DNA from: Aquincola agrisoli
Lineage (GTDB): Bacteria; Pseudomonadota; Gammaproteobacteria; Burkholderiales; Burkholderiaceae_C
DNA: 64,000 nt
Assembly (NCBI RefSeq): GCF_036621135.1
Contig: NZ_JAZIBG010000001.1
Location: forward strand, 34,010 to 98,009
Direction: 5' to 3'
The notes beneath the pieces were generated by a model that did not search any database, was not told where the DNA came from, and saw nothing but the letters and a program-made list of their open reading frames with translations. Positions 44,159 through 51,895 of the stretch are shown here, in pieces; position 1 is the stretch's first letter, and each line of letters opens with the position of its first letter. The translations under genes and the position numbers were made by a program.

Positions 44159-46465
44159 TCACTCCTCCCTGACTGAGCGCAACCGAAGTGCGTTGCCGAT
44201 GACGCTCACAGAGGAAAGCGCCATCGCTGCAGCCGCCACCACCGGCGACAGCAGCACGCCGAAGAAGGGATACAAAACGCCCGCGGCAAGCGGAATCCCG
44301 GCGACGTTGTAGGCGAACGAGAGGAACAGGTTCTGGCGAATGTTTCGCATGGTGGCATGCGACAAGGTACGCGCGCGGACGATGCCCATGAGGTCACCCT
44401 GCAGCAAGGTGATGCCCGCACTCTCCATGGCGACGTCCGTTCCGGTGCCCATCGCGATCCCGACGGTGGCCTGGGCAAGTGCCGGTGCATCGTTGACGCC
44501 GTCGCCGGCCATCGCGACCACACCGCCTGCCTCCTGCAGGCGCTTGACCACTGCCGCCTTGTCCTCGGGGAACACCTCGGCCACGACCTCGTCGATGCCA
44601 AGTTCGCGACCCACTGCCTCAGCAGTCGTCTTCCCGTCGCCCGTCAACATCACGACTCGAACGCCGGCGGCCTGCAGCGCCTTCAACGCCTGCGGCGTCG
44701 TCGCCTTGATAGGGTCCGCAACCGCGACAAAGCCAGCGAGCTTTCCGCCGATGCCGACGAAGATGACCGTCGCGGCCTTCCGACGTTGCGCTTCAGCGGC
44801 CGTCGCTAGGCGGTCCGTCTCGATGTTGTGCTCCGACAAGAACTTCGCGCTGCCTGAGACGATGACTTGGCCATCAACCGTCCCAATGACGCCCTTGCCG
44901 ACGGGGGAGTCGAAGTCGCTGACCGGTGCCAGAGCGAACTTGCGCTCCTGCGCGTCCATCACGATGGCCATGGCCAACGGGTGTTCGCTGGCCCGCTCGA
45001 CGCTTGCGAGCTTCTGAAGCACATCATCCGCCGTGAAGCCAGGTGCCGGCTCGATGTGGACAACCTTCGGTCGTCCCTCTGTGAGCGTGCCCGTCTTGTC
45101 GACCACCAGCGTGTCGACCTTCTCCATCTTCTCGAGGGCTTCAGCATCGCGGATGAGGACGCCATGCTGCGCGCCCTTGCCAACACCCACCATGATGGAC
45201 ATCGGCGTGGCAAGGCCCAGCGCACAAGGGCAGGCGATGATGAGCACTGCCACCGCGGTCACGAGCGCGTAGCTGAACGCTGGCGACGGGCCCCACACAA
45301 GCCAGGCGACGAAGGTCATTGCAGCCACGAGGATGACCGCAGGCACGAACCAACCGGCAACCTGGTCGGCCATCCGCTGGATAGGCGCACGACTGCGCTG
45401 AGCGGCCGCCACCATGTGCACGATTTGCGAGAGCAGGGTGTCTGCACCCACCTTCTCGGCGCGCATGACGAAGCCGCCGGTCTGGTTCATCGTCCCGGCG
45501 GTGACCTTCGAGCCCGCAGCCTTGGTCACCGGGATGGGTTCGCCTGTCACCATCGACTCGTCGACGTTGCCCTTGCCCTCCGTTAGCTCACCGTCGACCG
45601 GGACCTTCTCGCCGGGTCGAACCCGCAGCAGGTCACCAACCTGGATGCCGTCTACCTGGACCGTCTCGTCGTTGCCTTGCTCGTCGACCTTGACTGCCGT
45701 CTTCGGTGCCAGCCCCAGGAGCGCCTTGATGGCTCCGGAGGTCTTCTCCCGCGCCCGAAGCTCAAGAACCTGGCCCAGCAGCACCAGCACCGTGATGACG
45801 GCGGCAGCCTCGAAGTAGATCTGCACCGCGCCATCGGTCACACGGAGCTCCGCGGGGAACAACTGCGGGGCAGCCGTCCCGACGATGCTGTAGAGCCAGG
45901 CCGCGCCCGTACCCAGTGCAATGAGCGAGAACATGTTGAGGCTGCGGTTCTTCACCGACGCCACGGCGCGGACGAAGAACGGCCATCCGGCCCACAGCAC
46001 CACCGGCGTTCCAAGAAGGAGCTGTATCCAGTTCGACAGCTGCTGCCCGAGAAGGTGGTTCAGGTTCGTCAGGTGGCCGCCCATCTCCAGCGCGAACACC
46101 GGCACGGTCAGCGCCGTTCCGATCCAGAACCGTCGCGTCATCTCGTGCAGTTCGGGGCTTTCGCCTTGCGCTGTGGTCGCCAGCACCGGCTCCAGCGCCA
46201 TGCCGCAAATAGGGCAACTCCCCGGCCCCATCTGACGCACTTGCGGGTGCATCGGGCAGGTGTACTCGACCTGGCGTTGGTCAGCCGCGGGCGCCGGCTT
46301 CTTCACCGCCGCAGCGTGCGCGTGATGGCCGTGATGCCCACCCTTCATCACGGTGCCGTCAGGCACCACGTGGGTGCCATCTGCGTTGTGATGATGATGC
46401 TCGTGCCCTGTTGCCGGGGCAGCCCCTTGGCGGTGCTGCGAGTGGTCGTGGGTGCTGGTCGGCAT
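44159..46465 (-). CDS. copA: copper-exporting P1B-type ATPase with His-rich N-terminus
   Basis: A 768-residue pump moving Cu(I) (possibly Ag(I)) from cytoplasm to periplasm. The first about 60 residues are His-rich (HDHSQH, HEHHHH, GHHGHHAH). Instead of a CxxC HMA domain it has the heavy-metal-binding domain YTCPMHPQVRQ...CPICGM (about 67-95). Metal-site motif CPC is at about residue 410 (IIACPCALGLATP), the phosphorylated Asp in DKTGTLTEG near 453, SEHPLA gives the HP locus, and GDGVNDAPAL the hinge. Of three close ATGs, 46465 is chosen because GGAGAG precedes it by 6 nt. A CueR-type promoter lies directly upstream. Confidence 0.94.
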   Translation of the reverse strand: MPTSTHDHSQHRQGAAPATGHEHHHHNADGTHVVPDGTVMKGGHHGHHAHAAAVKKPAPAADQRQVEYTCPMHPQVRQMGPGSCPICGMALEPVLATTAQGESPELHEMTRRFWIGTALTVPVFALEMGGHLTNLNHLLGQQLSNWIQLLLGTPVVLWAGWPFFVRAVASVKNRSLNMFSLIALGTGAAWLYSIVGTAAPQLFPAELRVTDGAVQIYFEAAAVITVLVLLGQVLELRAREKTSGAIKALLGLAPKTAVKVDEQGNDETVQVDGIQVGDLLRVRPGEKVPVDGELTEGKGNVDESMVTGEPIPVTKAAGSKVTAGTMNQTGGFVMRAEKVGADTLLSQIVHMVAAAQRSRAPIQRMADQVAGWFVPAVILVAAMTFVAWLVWGPSPAFSYALVTAVAVLIIACPCALGLATPMSIMVGVGKGAQHGVLIRDAEALEKMEKVDTLVVDKTGTLTEGRPKVVHIEPAPGFTADDVLQKLASVERASEHPLAMAIVMDAQERKFALAPVSDFDSPVGKGVIGTVDGQVIVSGSAKFLSEHNIETDRLATAAEAQRRKAATVIFVGIGGKLAGFVAVADPIKATTPQALKALQAAGVRVVMLTGDGKTTAEAVGRELGIDEVVAEVFPEDKAAVVKRLQEAGGVVAMAGDGVNDAPALAQATVGIAMGTGTDVAMESAGITLLQGDLMGIVRARTLSHATMRNIRQNLFLSFAYNVAGIPLAAGVLYPFFGVLLSPVVAAAAMALSSVSVIGNALRLRSVREE

Positions 46466-46488
46466 CGCGCTCTCCATTTGTTGCTTGC

Positions 46489-46519
46489 AGTGTCGACCTT
46501 CCCATCGTCGGAAGGTCAA
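46489..46519 (-). promoter_or_regulatory. CueR/MerR-type promoter of copA
   Basis: On the minus strand TTGACC (46514-46519) and GACACT (46489-46494) are separated by 19 bp, the overlong spacer of MerR-family promoters. The spacer region carries the perfect inverted repeat GACCTTCC - 7 nt - GGAAGGTC, which closely matches CueR operators (ACCTTCC...GGAAGGT). Transcription should start about 15-20 nt before the copA start codons. Activation by a Cu(I)-bound regulator that untwists the spacer is inferred from the family. Confidence 0.85.
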
Positions 46520-46586
46520 GGGGCAGAACCATGCCCGCTCCCACCAAAGGGGCGCCAAGCCGGGCCGCCAATCAAGTGGCCCCCGC

Positions 46587-46721
46587 GAGACCCATCATCC
46601 GGACTGCCCCGTCATCGAGCCGCTGGCCGACCAAGGCGTGTCGCTGGCTGGCGGACATCCCCATGCTCGCTCTGGAGCCCTCGGGGTTTCGGCGCGCGAG
46701 GCCCGGATGGTGGCCGCTTGA
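46587..46721 (+). pseudogene. probable 3' remnant of a cueR-like regulator gene
   Basis: A frame of about 45 codons ends at TGA 46719-46721. It contains HHPDCPVIEPLAD, which resembles the C-terminal metal-binding loop and tail of CueR proteins (typically ...DCPII..L). The second half is His/Arg/Ala-rich. No MerR helix-turn-helix precedes it: only about 65 bp separate it from the copA promoter, so the first hundred or so codons are missing. Position and orientation, divergent from copA and before the cop operon, are where cueR would be expected. The match is short, so homology is probable rather than sure. Confidence 0.5.
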
Positions 46722-46748
46722 CCTTCCAAGTGGGGCAAGGTTTAGACT
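46718..46748 (+). promoter_or_regulatory. CueR/MerR-type promoter of the rightward copper operon
   Basis: TTGACC (46718-46723) and TAGACT (46743-46748) are 19 bp apart. The dyad ACCTT-C-C...G-C-AAGGT spans 46721-46741 with one mismatch in each inner arm. The -35 box overlaps the stop codon of the cueR-like remnant. Predicted transcription starts near 46755, about 40 nt before the first gene. It points opposite to the copA promoter 200 bp away. Confidence 0.8.
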
Positions 46749-46796
46749 GGCTAAATCGACCCCGCCCTACAAACTGTCCCTGCTACGCTTACGTCC

Positions 46797-47228
46797 GTGA
46801 AGCCCTGGCGTATCTGGCTCCTGCTGTTGCTTGCCGTGCTGCTCCCCGCCCGGGGTGCGGTGGCCGCGGCCATGCTGTGCCCGGTTGCCGGGTCAGGGAT
46901 GCAGCTGGAGCTGGCCATGAGTGGCCACCCGGCCGGCCACGAGGCGATGGACCATGCAATGGCGCATGACCACTCGGATAGCCATGGCCATGCAAGCGCT
47001 CATGCGCACGGCACGGAAGCTTCCAACGACGGACACGCGGCGCACGAACACGCCGGGTCTGAAGCGTGCAACGCCTGCTCCGCCTATTGTTCGGCCACGC
47101 CCCTCGTGAGCGCCATGCCGACGCTCGCAGCACCGCTGGACCCCGCCGCGGTCAAGTTTGCTGAGCTTGCCGCCCCGCCGCCGAGCAATGTCTCGGACGG
47201 GCAGGAGCGTCCACCGCGAACCATCTGA
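46797..47228 (+). CDS. His/Met-rich exported metal-binding protein (CopL/DUF2946-like)
   Basis: A 143-residue protein with a signal peptide (WRIWLLLLLAVLLPARGAVAA) and a mature part full of His and Met: the stretch from about 40 to 90 contains repeated HDH, HGH, HAHG and AHEH groups. A central CNACSAYC cluster and a Pro-rich end resemble small copper-induced DUF2946/CopL-type proteins. A periplasmic copper buffer or sensor is inferred. It is the first gene after the CueR-type promoter. The start is GTG 46797, without a clear Shine-Dalgarno; the 114-bp gap to the next gene holds no other feature. Confidence 0.7.
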   Translation: MKPWRIWLLLLLAVLLPARGAVAAAMLCPVAGSGMQLELAMSGHPAGHEAMDHAMAHDHSDSHGHASAHAHGTEASNDGHAAHEHAGSEACNACSAYCSATPLVSAMPTLAAPLDPAAVKFAELAAPPPSNVSDGQERPPRTI

Positions 47229-47342
47229 CCCACTGAGGCCTCCGCGGGAGGCCCGATGGGGCTCGTGCGTCCGCTTGCCGGTCGAAACGAGCGTCTCCTG
47301 GCTGTGGCAACGCCGAGCCGATGACTCACATGGTTTCGAACA

Positions 47343-47669
47343 ATGAACAACACCTCTCTCAGGCTGGTGCCTGCTGTGGCGCTGTGCCTGCCGCTGCTCG
47401 CGCCTGCCCAAGCCAACCGGCCTGACCCCGCAGACCCGAAGGCCTCGGCTCCGGCGCTGCGCTACCAGTCCGCCTTCGCCGACTACAAGCCTTGGATGGA
47501 CGCCCAGCCCGGTGACTGGCGCAGGGTTAACGACAGCGTGCGCGCTGCAGCAGTCAAGGGCGGCCACGCCGGGCATGGCGCCGGCACAGCTGCACCGTCC
47601 GCTCCCGCACAGAAGGCATCGGCCATGCCCTCCCACGGCAGTCACCAACACCACGGAGGCAAGCAATGA
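47343..47669 (+). CDS. small exported His-rich protein of copper clusters
   Basis: A 108-residue protein: signal peptide to about residue 24 (ending APAQA), then RYQSAFADYKPWMDAQPGDWRRVND, a segment that recurs in unnamed proteins encoded just before CusC-like genes in Betaproteobacteria, and a tail rich in His and Gly (GGHAGHG, SHGSHQHHGGKQ). Periplasmic copper binding is inferred from the His content and context. Its stop overlaps the start of the outer-membrane factor gene (ATGATG, 47666-47671), so the two are coupled. Confidence 0.75.
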   Translation: MNNTSLRLVPAVALCLPLLAPAQANRPDPADPKASAPALRYQSAFADYKPWMDAQPGDWRRVNDSVRAAAVKGGHAGHGAGTAAPSAPAQKASAMPSHGSHQHHGGKQ

Positions 47670-49069
47670 TGCGCCTGACTGCAGCCGCGGCAGCGGCGCT
47701 CGTGCTGGGCGGATGCGCGTCGTTCTCACCGGACGGAGGTGCCGGGCGGCTGGCTGAACTCACCAAGGAGAGAGTCGGCCAGGCGCCTTCGTACCCGCGC
47801 ACCGCCAGCGACGTCGACAGCGCGCAGGCTCGCGTGGCCGAACTGCTGAAGCAACCCCTGACCGCCGACAGCGCCGTCGAACTGGCGTTCCTGAACAACC
47901 GCGGCCTGCAGGCAAGCTTCAGCGAGCTTGGCATTGCCGAGTCAGAGCTCGTGCGCGCCGGCCGCCTGCGCAATCCTTCGTTCAGCTTCGGTCGCTTGCG
48001 TGAAGGCGGCGGCGTCGTGGAAATCGACCGCGCCATCATGTTCGACGTCTTGGGGCTGCTGACGCTTCCCGTCGCGGCCCAGGTCGAGCAACGCCGCTTT
48101 GCGCAAGCGCAACTGCAGGCCGCCCACGAAGCCGTCGGCGTTGCCGCGGACACGCGAAAGGCGTACTTCAGCGCTGTGGCCGCCCAGGAACTCGTCAAAT
48201 ACCACGGGCAGGTCAAGGAAGCCGCGGACGCCTCCAACGAACTGGCTCGGCGAATGGTCCAGGCGGGCAACTTCAACAAGCTGGCGCAGATGCGCGAGCA
48301 GGCCTTCTACGCCGATGCCACGTCGCAACTGGCCCGTGCACAGCATCAGGCGGTTGCCGAGCGCGAGCGCCTCACCCGGCTGCTCGGCCTATCGGGGAAC
48401 CAGGCGTTCACGCTGCCGGAGCGACTGCCCGAACTGCCGAAGCAGCCGGCCGAGCCCCAGGACGCCGAACAAACGGCGATGGAAAAGCGTCTGGACGTGC
48501 TCATGGCCAAGCGCGCCACCGAGCACGCCGCCAAGTCGTGGGGTCTCACGAAGGCAACGCGCTTCATCAACGTGCTAGAGCTTGGCTACCAGAACAAGAG
48601 CGTCACCGGCGAGCCGCGAGCGAACGGCTACGAAGTCGAGTTGGAGCTGCCGCTCTTCGACTTCGGCGCCACGCGAGCTACGCGTGCCGAGGCCACCTAC
48701 ATGCAGGCGGTCCACCGCACCGCCCAGGTCGCCATCGACGCCCGGTCCGAGGTGCGCGAGTCGTACTCGGCCTACCGCACGAGCTACGACCTGGCCAAGC
48801 ATTACCGCGACGAGGTGGTGCCGCTGCGCAAGCGCATCTCCGAGGAGAACCTGCTTCGGTACAACGGGATGCTCATCGGCGTGTTCGAACTGCTCGCCGA
48901 CTCCCGCGACCAGGTCTCGAGTGTCACCGGCTATGTCGAAGCCCTGCGTGACTACTGGACTGCTGAGACCAACCTCCAGACCGCGCTCACGGGCCGATCG
49001 CCCGGCGCCAGCAGTGCCCCGCGCACGTCTGCATCCGCAGCCCCGGCCGAGTCCGGCGGCGGCCACTGA
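47666..49069 (+). CDS. CusC-like outer-membrane factor lipoprotein
   Basis: A 467-residue TolC-family protein. The lipobox is LVLGGC (Cys about 17). It has two OEP repeats: LTADSAVELAFLNNRGLQASFSELGIA opens the first and YEVELELPLFDFGATRATRAEA the second. Such proteins form the outer channel of CusCBA-type copper/silver RND pumps. In this window no CusB exists and CusA is only a fragment, so the channel has lost its own partners or serves another pump. Two adjacent ATG codons (47666, 47669) are possible starts. It precedes the multicopper oxidase by 10 bp. Confidence 0.9.
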   Translation: MMRLTAAAAAALVLGGCASFSPDGGAGRLAELTKERVGQAPSYPRTASDVDSAQARVAELLKQPLTADSAVELAFLNNRGLQASFSELGIAESELVRAGRLRNPSFSFGRLREGGGVVEIDRAIMFDVLGLLTLPVAAQVEQRRFAQAQLQAAHEAVGVAADTRKAYFSAVAAQELVKYHGQVKEAADASNELARRMVQAGNFNKLAQMREQAFYADATSQLARAQHQAVAERERLTRLLGLSGNQAFTLPERLPELPKQPAEPQDAEQTAMEKRLDVLMAKRATEHAAKSWGLTKATRFINVLELGYQNKSVTGEPRANGYEVELELPLFDFGATRATRAEATYMQAVHRTAQVAIDARSEVRESYSAYRTSYDLAKHYRDEVVPLRKRISEENLLRYNGMLIGVFELLADSRDQVSSVTGYVEALRDYWTAETNLQTALTGRSPGASSAPRTSASAAPAESGGGH

Positions 49070-49079
49070 AAGAACATCC

Positions 49080-50450
49080 ATGTCCGATCGACGCAACTTC
49101 TTCAAAACGGCTGGCGCCGTGGCCTTGGGAGCCACTGCCGTCAGCCGAGCCGGCGCCGCCTCATTGCCTGAGGCGGTCTACCAATCCTCGCCGACCATGC
49201 AGCCGCCGCTGGTGCCCAACGCCGGCCGTCCGTACAACCCGGTGGCCACGCTCAACGGCTGGTCGCTGCCTTGGCGCATGAACAATGGCGTCAAGGAGTT
49301 CCACCTCGTGGCCGAACCCGTCGTGCGCGAGATGGCGCCTGGCATGAAGGCCAACTTGTGGGGCTACAACGGCTCGAGCCCTGGTCCGACCATCGAAGCG
49401 GTGGAGGGTGACCGCGTTCGCATCTTCGTCACCAACAAGCTGCCCGAGCACACCACAGTGCACTGGCACGGCATCTTGCTGCCCTCGGGCATGGACGGGG
49501 TCGGCGGCCTGACGCAGCCGCACATCCCGCCTGGCAAGACCTTCGTCTATGAGTTCACGCTGCTGCGGTCCGGCACCCACATGTACCACCCGCACGCCGA
49601 CGAGATGACGCAGATGGCGATGGGAATGATGGGCATGTTCATCATTCATCCGAAGGACCAGCGCCAGTTCCGGGTGGACCGGGACTTCGTGTTCCTGCTT
49701 GCGTCCTACGACATCGAGCCGGGCGCAGCCACCCCGAAGACCGCCGAGATGACGGACTTCAACCTCTGGACCTGGAACAGCCGCGTGTTCCCCGGCATCG
49801 ACCCGCTGGTCGCGCGGACCGGAGACAGGGTTCGTGTTCGCGTCGGCAACCTCACGATGACCAACCACCCCATCCACATGCACGGGCCGCACTTCGTCGT
49901 CACGGGCACCGACGGCGGGTGGGTGCCGCCGTCGGCGCGTTGGCCCGAGGTGACCACCGATGTGGCGGTTGGCCAGATGCGGGCGTTCGAGTTCGATGCC
50001 ATTGCGGGCGACTGGGCCATCCACTGCCACAAGTCCCACCACACGATGAACGCCATGGGCCATGACGTGCCCAACATGATTGGCGTGGACCACCGCGGCG
50101 TGGCCGAACGCATCGCCAAGCTCGTGCCTGACTACATGGTGATGGGCGACAGGGGCATGGCCGACATGGGCTCCATGGAGATGCCGCTGCCCGACAACAC
50201 GCTGCCGATGATGACGGGGACCGGCCCCTTCGGCCCGATGGAGATGGGCGGCATGTTCAGCGTCGTCAAGGTGCGCGACGACGTCCAGCGCGGCGACTAC
50301 AAGGACCCCGGCTTCTACAAGCACCCTCAGGGCACCGTGGCCTATGAGTACATCGGTGAGGTGCAACAGCCCCCGCGCGTGCCTGCACCCAGGGCAGACA
50401 GCAAGACCATCAATGTGCGCAAGCCGACCGGCGGCCACGCCAACCACTGA
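49080..50450 (+). CDS. multicopper oxidase, CopA/CueO-like, Tat-exported
   Basis: A 456-residue periplasmic oxidase thought to convert Cu(I) to less toxic Cu(II). The Tat signal is DRRNFFKTAGAVALG. Copper-site motifs are in order: HWHGILLPSGMDG, HMYHPHADEMTQMAMGMMG, HPIHMHGPHF and HCHKSHHTMNAMGHD, together giving the His ligands of T2/T3 and the His-Cys-His-Met set of T1. The C-terminus has extra Met-rich runs (MVMGDRGMADMGSMEMPLP, MEMGGMF) suited to Cu(I) capture. Only two cupredoxin domains are evident between motifs, so it is shorter than CueO (about 516). The start is ATG 49080; longer readings extend into the previous gene. Confidence 0.9.
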   Translation: MSDRRNFFKTAGAVALGATAVSRAGAASLPEAVYQSSPTMQPPLVPNAGRPYNPVATLNGWSLPWRMNNGVKEFHLVAEPVVREMAPGMKANLWGYNGSSPGPTIEAVEGDRVRIFVTNKLPEHTTVHWHGILLPSGMDGVGGLTQPHIPPGKTFVYEFTLLRSGTHMYHPHADEMTQMAMGMMGMFIIHPKDQRQFRVDRDFVFLLASYDIEPGAATPKTAEMTDFNLWTWNSRVFPGIDPLVARTGDRVRVRVGNLTMTNHPIHMHGPHFVVTGTDGGWVPPSARWPEVTTDVAVGQMRAFEFDAIAGDWAIHCHKSHHTMNAMGHDVPNMIGVDHRGVAERIAKLVPDYMVMGDRGMADMGSMEMPLPDNTLPMMTGTGPFGPMEMGGMFSVVKVRDDVQRGDYKDPGFYKHPQGTVAYEYIGEVQQPPRVPAPRADSKTINVRKPTGGHANH

Positions 50451-50470
50451 CCCCACGCGGAGAGGATCCA

Positions 50471-50965
50471 ATGAGCATGAAATCAGCCGCCCTAGCCACC
50501 GCCGCGTTTGTCCTGGCCTCTGGCGCATTGGCCCATGGCAACGAAGGCCACGCAGGCAATCCCCGGAAGTTCGACGCCAGCAGGGTCGAAGACACCGCCT
50601 TCGGCCGCGAAGGCGACCCAGCCAGGGCGACGCGGACCATCCGCGTGGACATGAGCGACGCCATGCGCTTCACGCCCGCGGAACTCACCGTCAAGCGTGG
50701 AGAGACCGTCAAGCTGGTCGCAACCAACAAGGGCCAGGTGCTCCACGAGATGGTTCTCGGCACATCGGTGGAACTGCAGAAGCACGCCGAGCTGATGAAG
50801 AAGTTCCCCGGCATGGAGCACGACGAGCCCCACATGGCGCATGTCAAGCCGGGCACCAGCGGCGAAATCGTCTGGCAGTTCACCAAAGCGGGTGAGTTCC
50901 AGTTTGCCTGTCTCATCCCCGGTCACTTCGAGGCCGGCATGGTCGGAAAGGTCACCGTCAAATGA
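50471..50965 (+). CDS. copI: CopI-like periplasmic cupredoxin
   Basis: A 164-residue type I copper protein. The signal peptide ends at GALA about residue 21, followed by a His-bearing lead (HGNEGHAG). The cupredoxin domain shows LHEMV with the first His ligand and CLIPGHFEAGM with Cys, His and Met, the plastocyanin/azurin ligand set. Met/His-rich ELMKKFPGMEHDEPHMAH may bind additional Cu(I). CopI proteins of Rubrivivax and relatives confer periplasmic copper tolerance; the name is by similarity and context. AGAGGA precedes the ATG. Its stop overlaps the next start (ATGA, 50962-50965). Confidence 0.82.
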   Translation: MSMKSAALATAAFVLASGALAHGNEGHAGNPRKFDASRVEDTAFGREGDPARATRTIRVDMSDAMRFTPAELTVKRGETVKLVATNKGQVLHEMVLGTSVELQKHAELMKKFPGMEHDEPHMAHVKPGTSGEIVWQFTKAGEFQFACLIPGHFEAGMVGKVTVK

Positions 50966-51420
50966 AACGTCGACACCTCATCACCGCGATTGCCGCGGGC
51001 GCAGCTGCTGCCGCATTGCCGGCACTCGCTGCGAACAAGTTGCCGCTCGTCGAGGTCTTCAAGAACCCGACCTGCGGATGCTGTGGTGCCTGGGTCCAGC
51101 ACCTGGAGCAGGCCGGCTTCCCCGTCAAGGTGGTGGAGGTCGACGACACCACTGTCACCCGCAAGCGCTACGGCCTGCCGGACAAGTTCGGCAGCTGCCA
51201 CACCGGTATCGTCAACGGCTACGTAGTCGAAGGCCACGTGCCGGCTACTGAAATCAAGCGTCTGCTGGCCGCGAAGCCCACCGCAATAGGCCTGGCTGTG
51301 CCTGGCATGCCCGTGGGCTCACCTGGCATGGAATACGGAGACCGCAAGGACCCGTACGACGTCTACCTCATCGACAAGAGCGGTCGCGAGACCGTCTTTG
51401 CCCACTACCCGAAATCCTGA
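50962..51420 (+). CDS. DUF411 metal-binding exported protein
   Basis: A 152-residue protein with a signal peptide (RRHLITAIAAGAAAAALPALA) and a thioredoxin-like DUF411 domain. VFKNPTCGCCGAWVQHL carries the CxCC cluster, and SCHTGIVNGYVVEGHVP the second conserved Cys-His pair. DUF411 proteins occur next to copper and silver resistance genes, and metal capture is likely, but the biochemical role is not settled. It overlaps the cupredoxin gene by 4 bp and is followed after 11 bp by the CusF-like gene with GAAGGAG as ribosome site. Confidence 0.88.
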   Translation: MKRRHLITAIAAGAAAAALPALAANKLPLVEVFKNPTCGCCGAWVQHLEQAGFPVKVVEVDDTTVTRKRYGLPDKFGSCHTGIVNGYVVEGHVPATEIKRLLAAKPTAIGLAVPGMPVGSPGMEYGDRKDPYDVYLIDKSGRETVFAHYPKS

Positions 51421-51431
51421 AGGAGTCCGCG

Positions 51432-51776
51432 ATGAAGTTCACCCGCATCATCACCGCGGCGGCCATGGCTTCCGCCGCATCCCTCGTCCACGCCCAGCCC
51501 GCACCGGCCTCCGCCGCCGACCACTCCGCCCATCACCCGGCGGCGAACTCGGTTCCGCAAAGCGACGGCGAAGTGCGCAAGATCGACAAGGAGCAGGGGA
51601 AGGTGACGCTGCGGCACGGTCCGCTGGCCCATCTCGACATGCCGGCGATGACGATGGTCTTCAAGGTTGTCGACCCCAAGCTGCTGGAGGGTCTGAAGGA
51701 CGGCGACAAGGTCAAGTTCACGGCAGAGAAGGTCAACGGCGCCTTTACCGTGACCGCCATCCAACCAGCCAGGTGA
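51432..51776 (+). CDS. CusF-like periplasmic copper chaperone
   Basis: A 114-residue protein: signal peptide to about residue 22 (VHAQ), a short His-containing linker, then the OB-fold CusF domain (about 45-112). CusF of E. coli binds Cu(I) with His36, Met47 and Met49 under a Trp44 cap. Here the equivalents are the His of RHGPLAHLDM and both Met of PAMTM, but a Met sits at the Trp position. Such Met variants are common in Betaproteobacteria. CusF would hand copper to CusB, which is absent from this window. GAAGGAG lies 8 nt before the ATG. Confidence 0.88.
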   Translation: MKFTRIITAAAMASAASLVHAQPAPASAADHSAHHPAANSVPQSDGEVRKIDKEQGKVTLRHGPLAHLDMPAMTMVFKVVDPKLLEGLKDGDKVKFTAEKVNGAFTVTAIQPAR

Positions 51777-51824
51777 GGTGGACGTTGCGGCGCTTCGTCG
51801 CACTTCCAGCCTTGGCGCCGTGAC

Positions 51825-51890
51825 CCGCCGATGGTCGGCGGCATGGTCACGGCCCCGCTGTTGAGCATGCTCGTTGTCCCGGCCGCCTGC
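51825..51890 (+). pseudogene. remnant of the 3' end of a cusA-type RND pump gene
   Basis: About 22 codons translate to PPMVGGMVTAPLLSMLVVPAA, which matches the last transmembrane segment of CusA/CzcA heavy-metal RND pumps (..PMVGGMVTATLLTL.VIPA). The rest of the about 1040-codon gene is missing, as is cusB. The frame has no start signal and runs into the antisense of the GntR gene, whose stop lies 6 bp on. The 48 bp before it, after the CusF-like stop, show no feature. It marks a deletion joint at the right edge of the copper island. Confidence 0.75.
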
Positions 51891-51895
51891 CTCGC

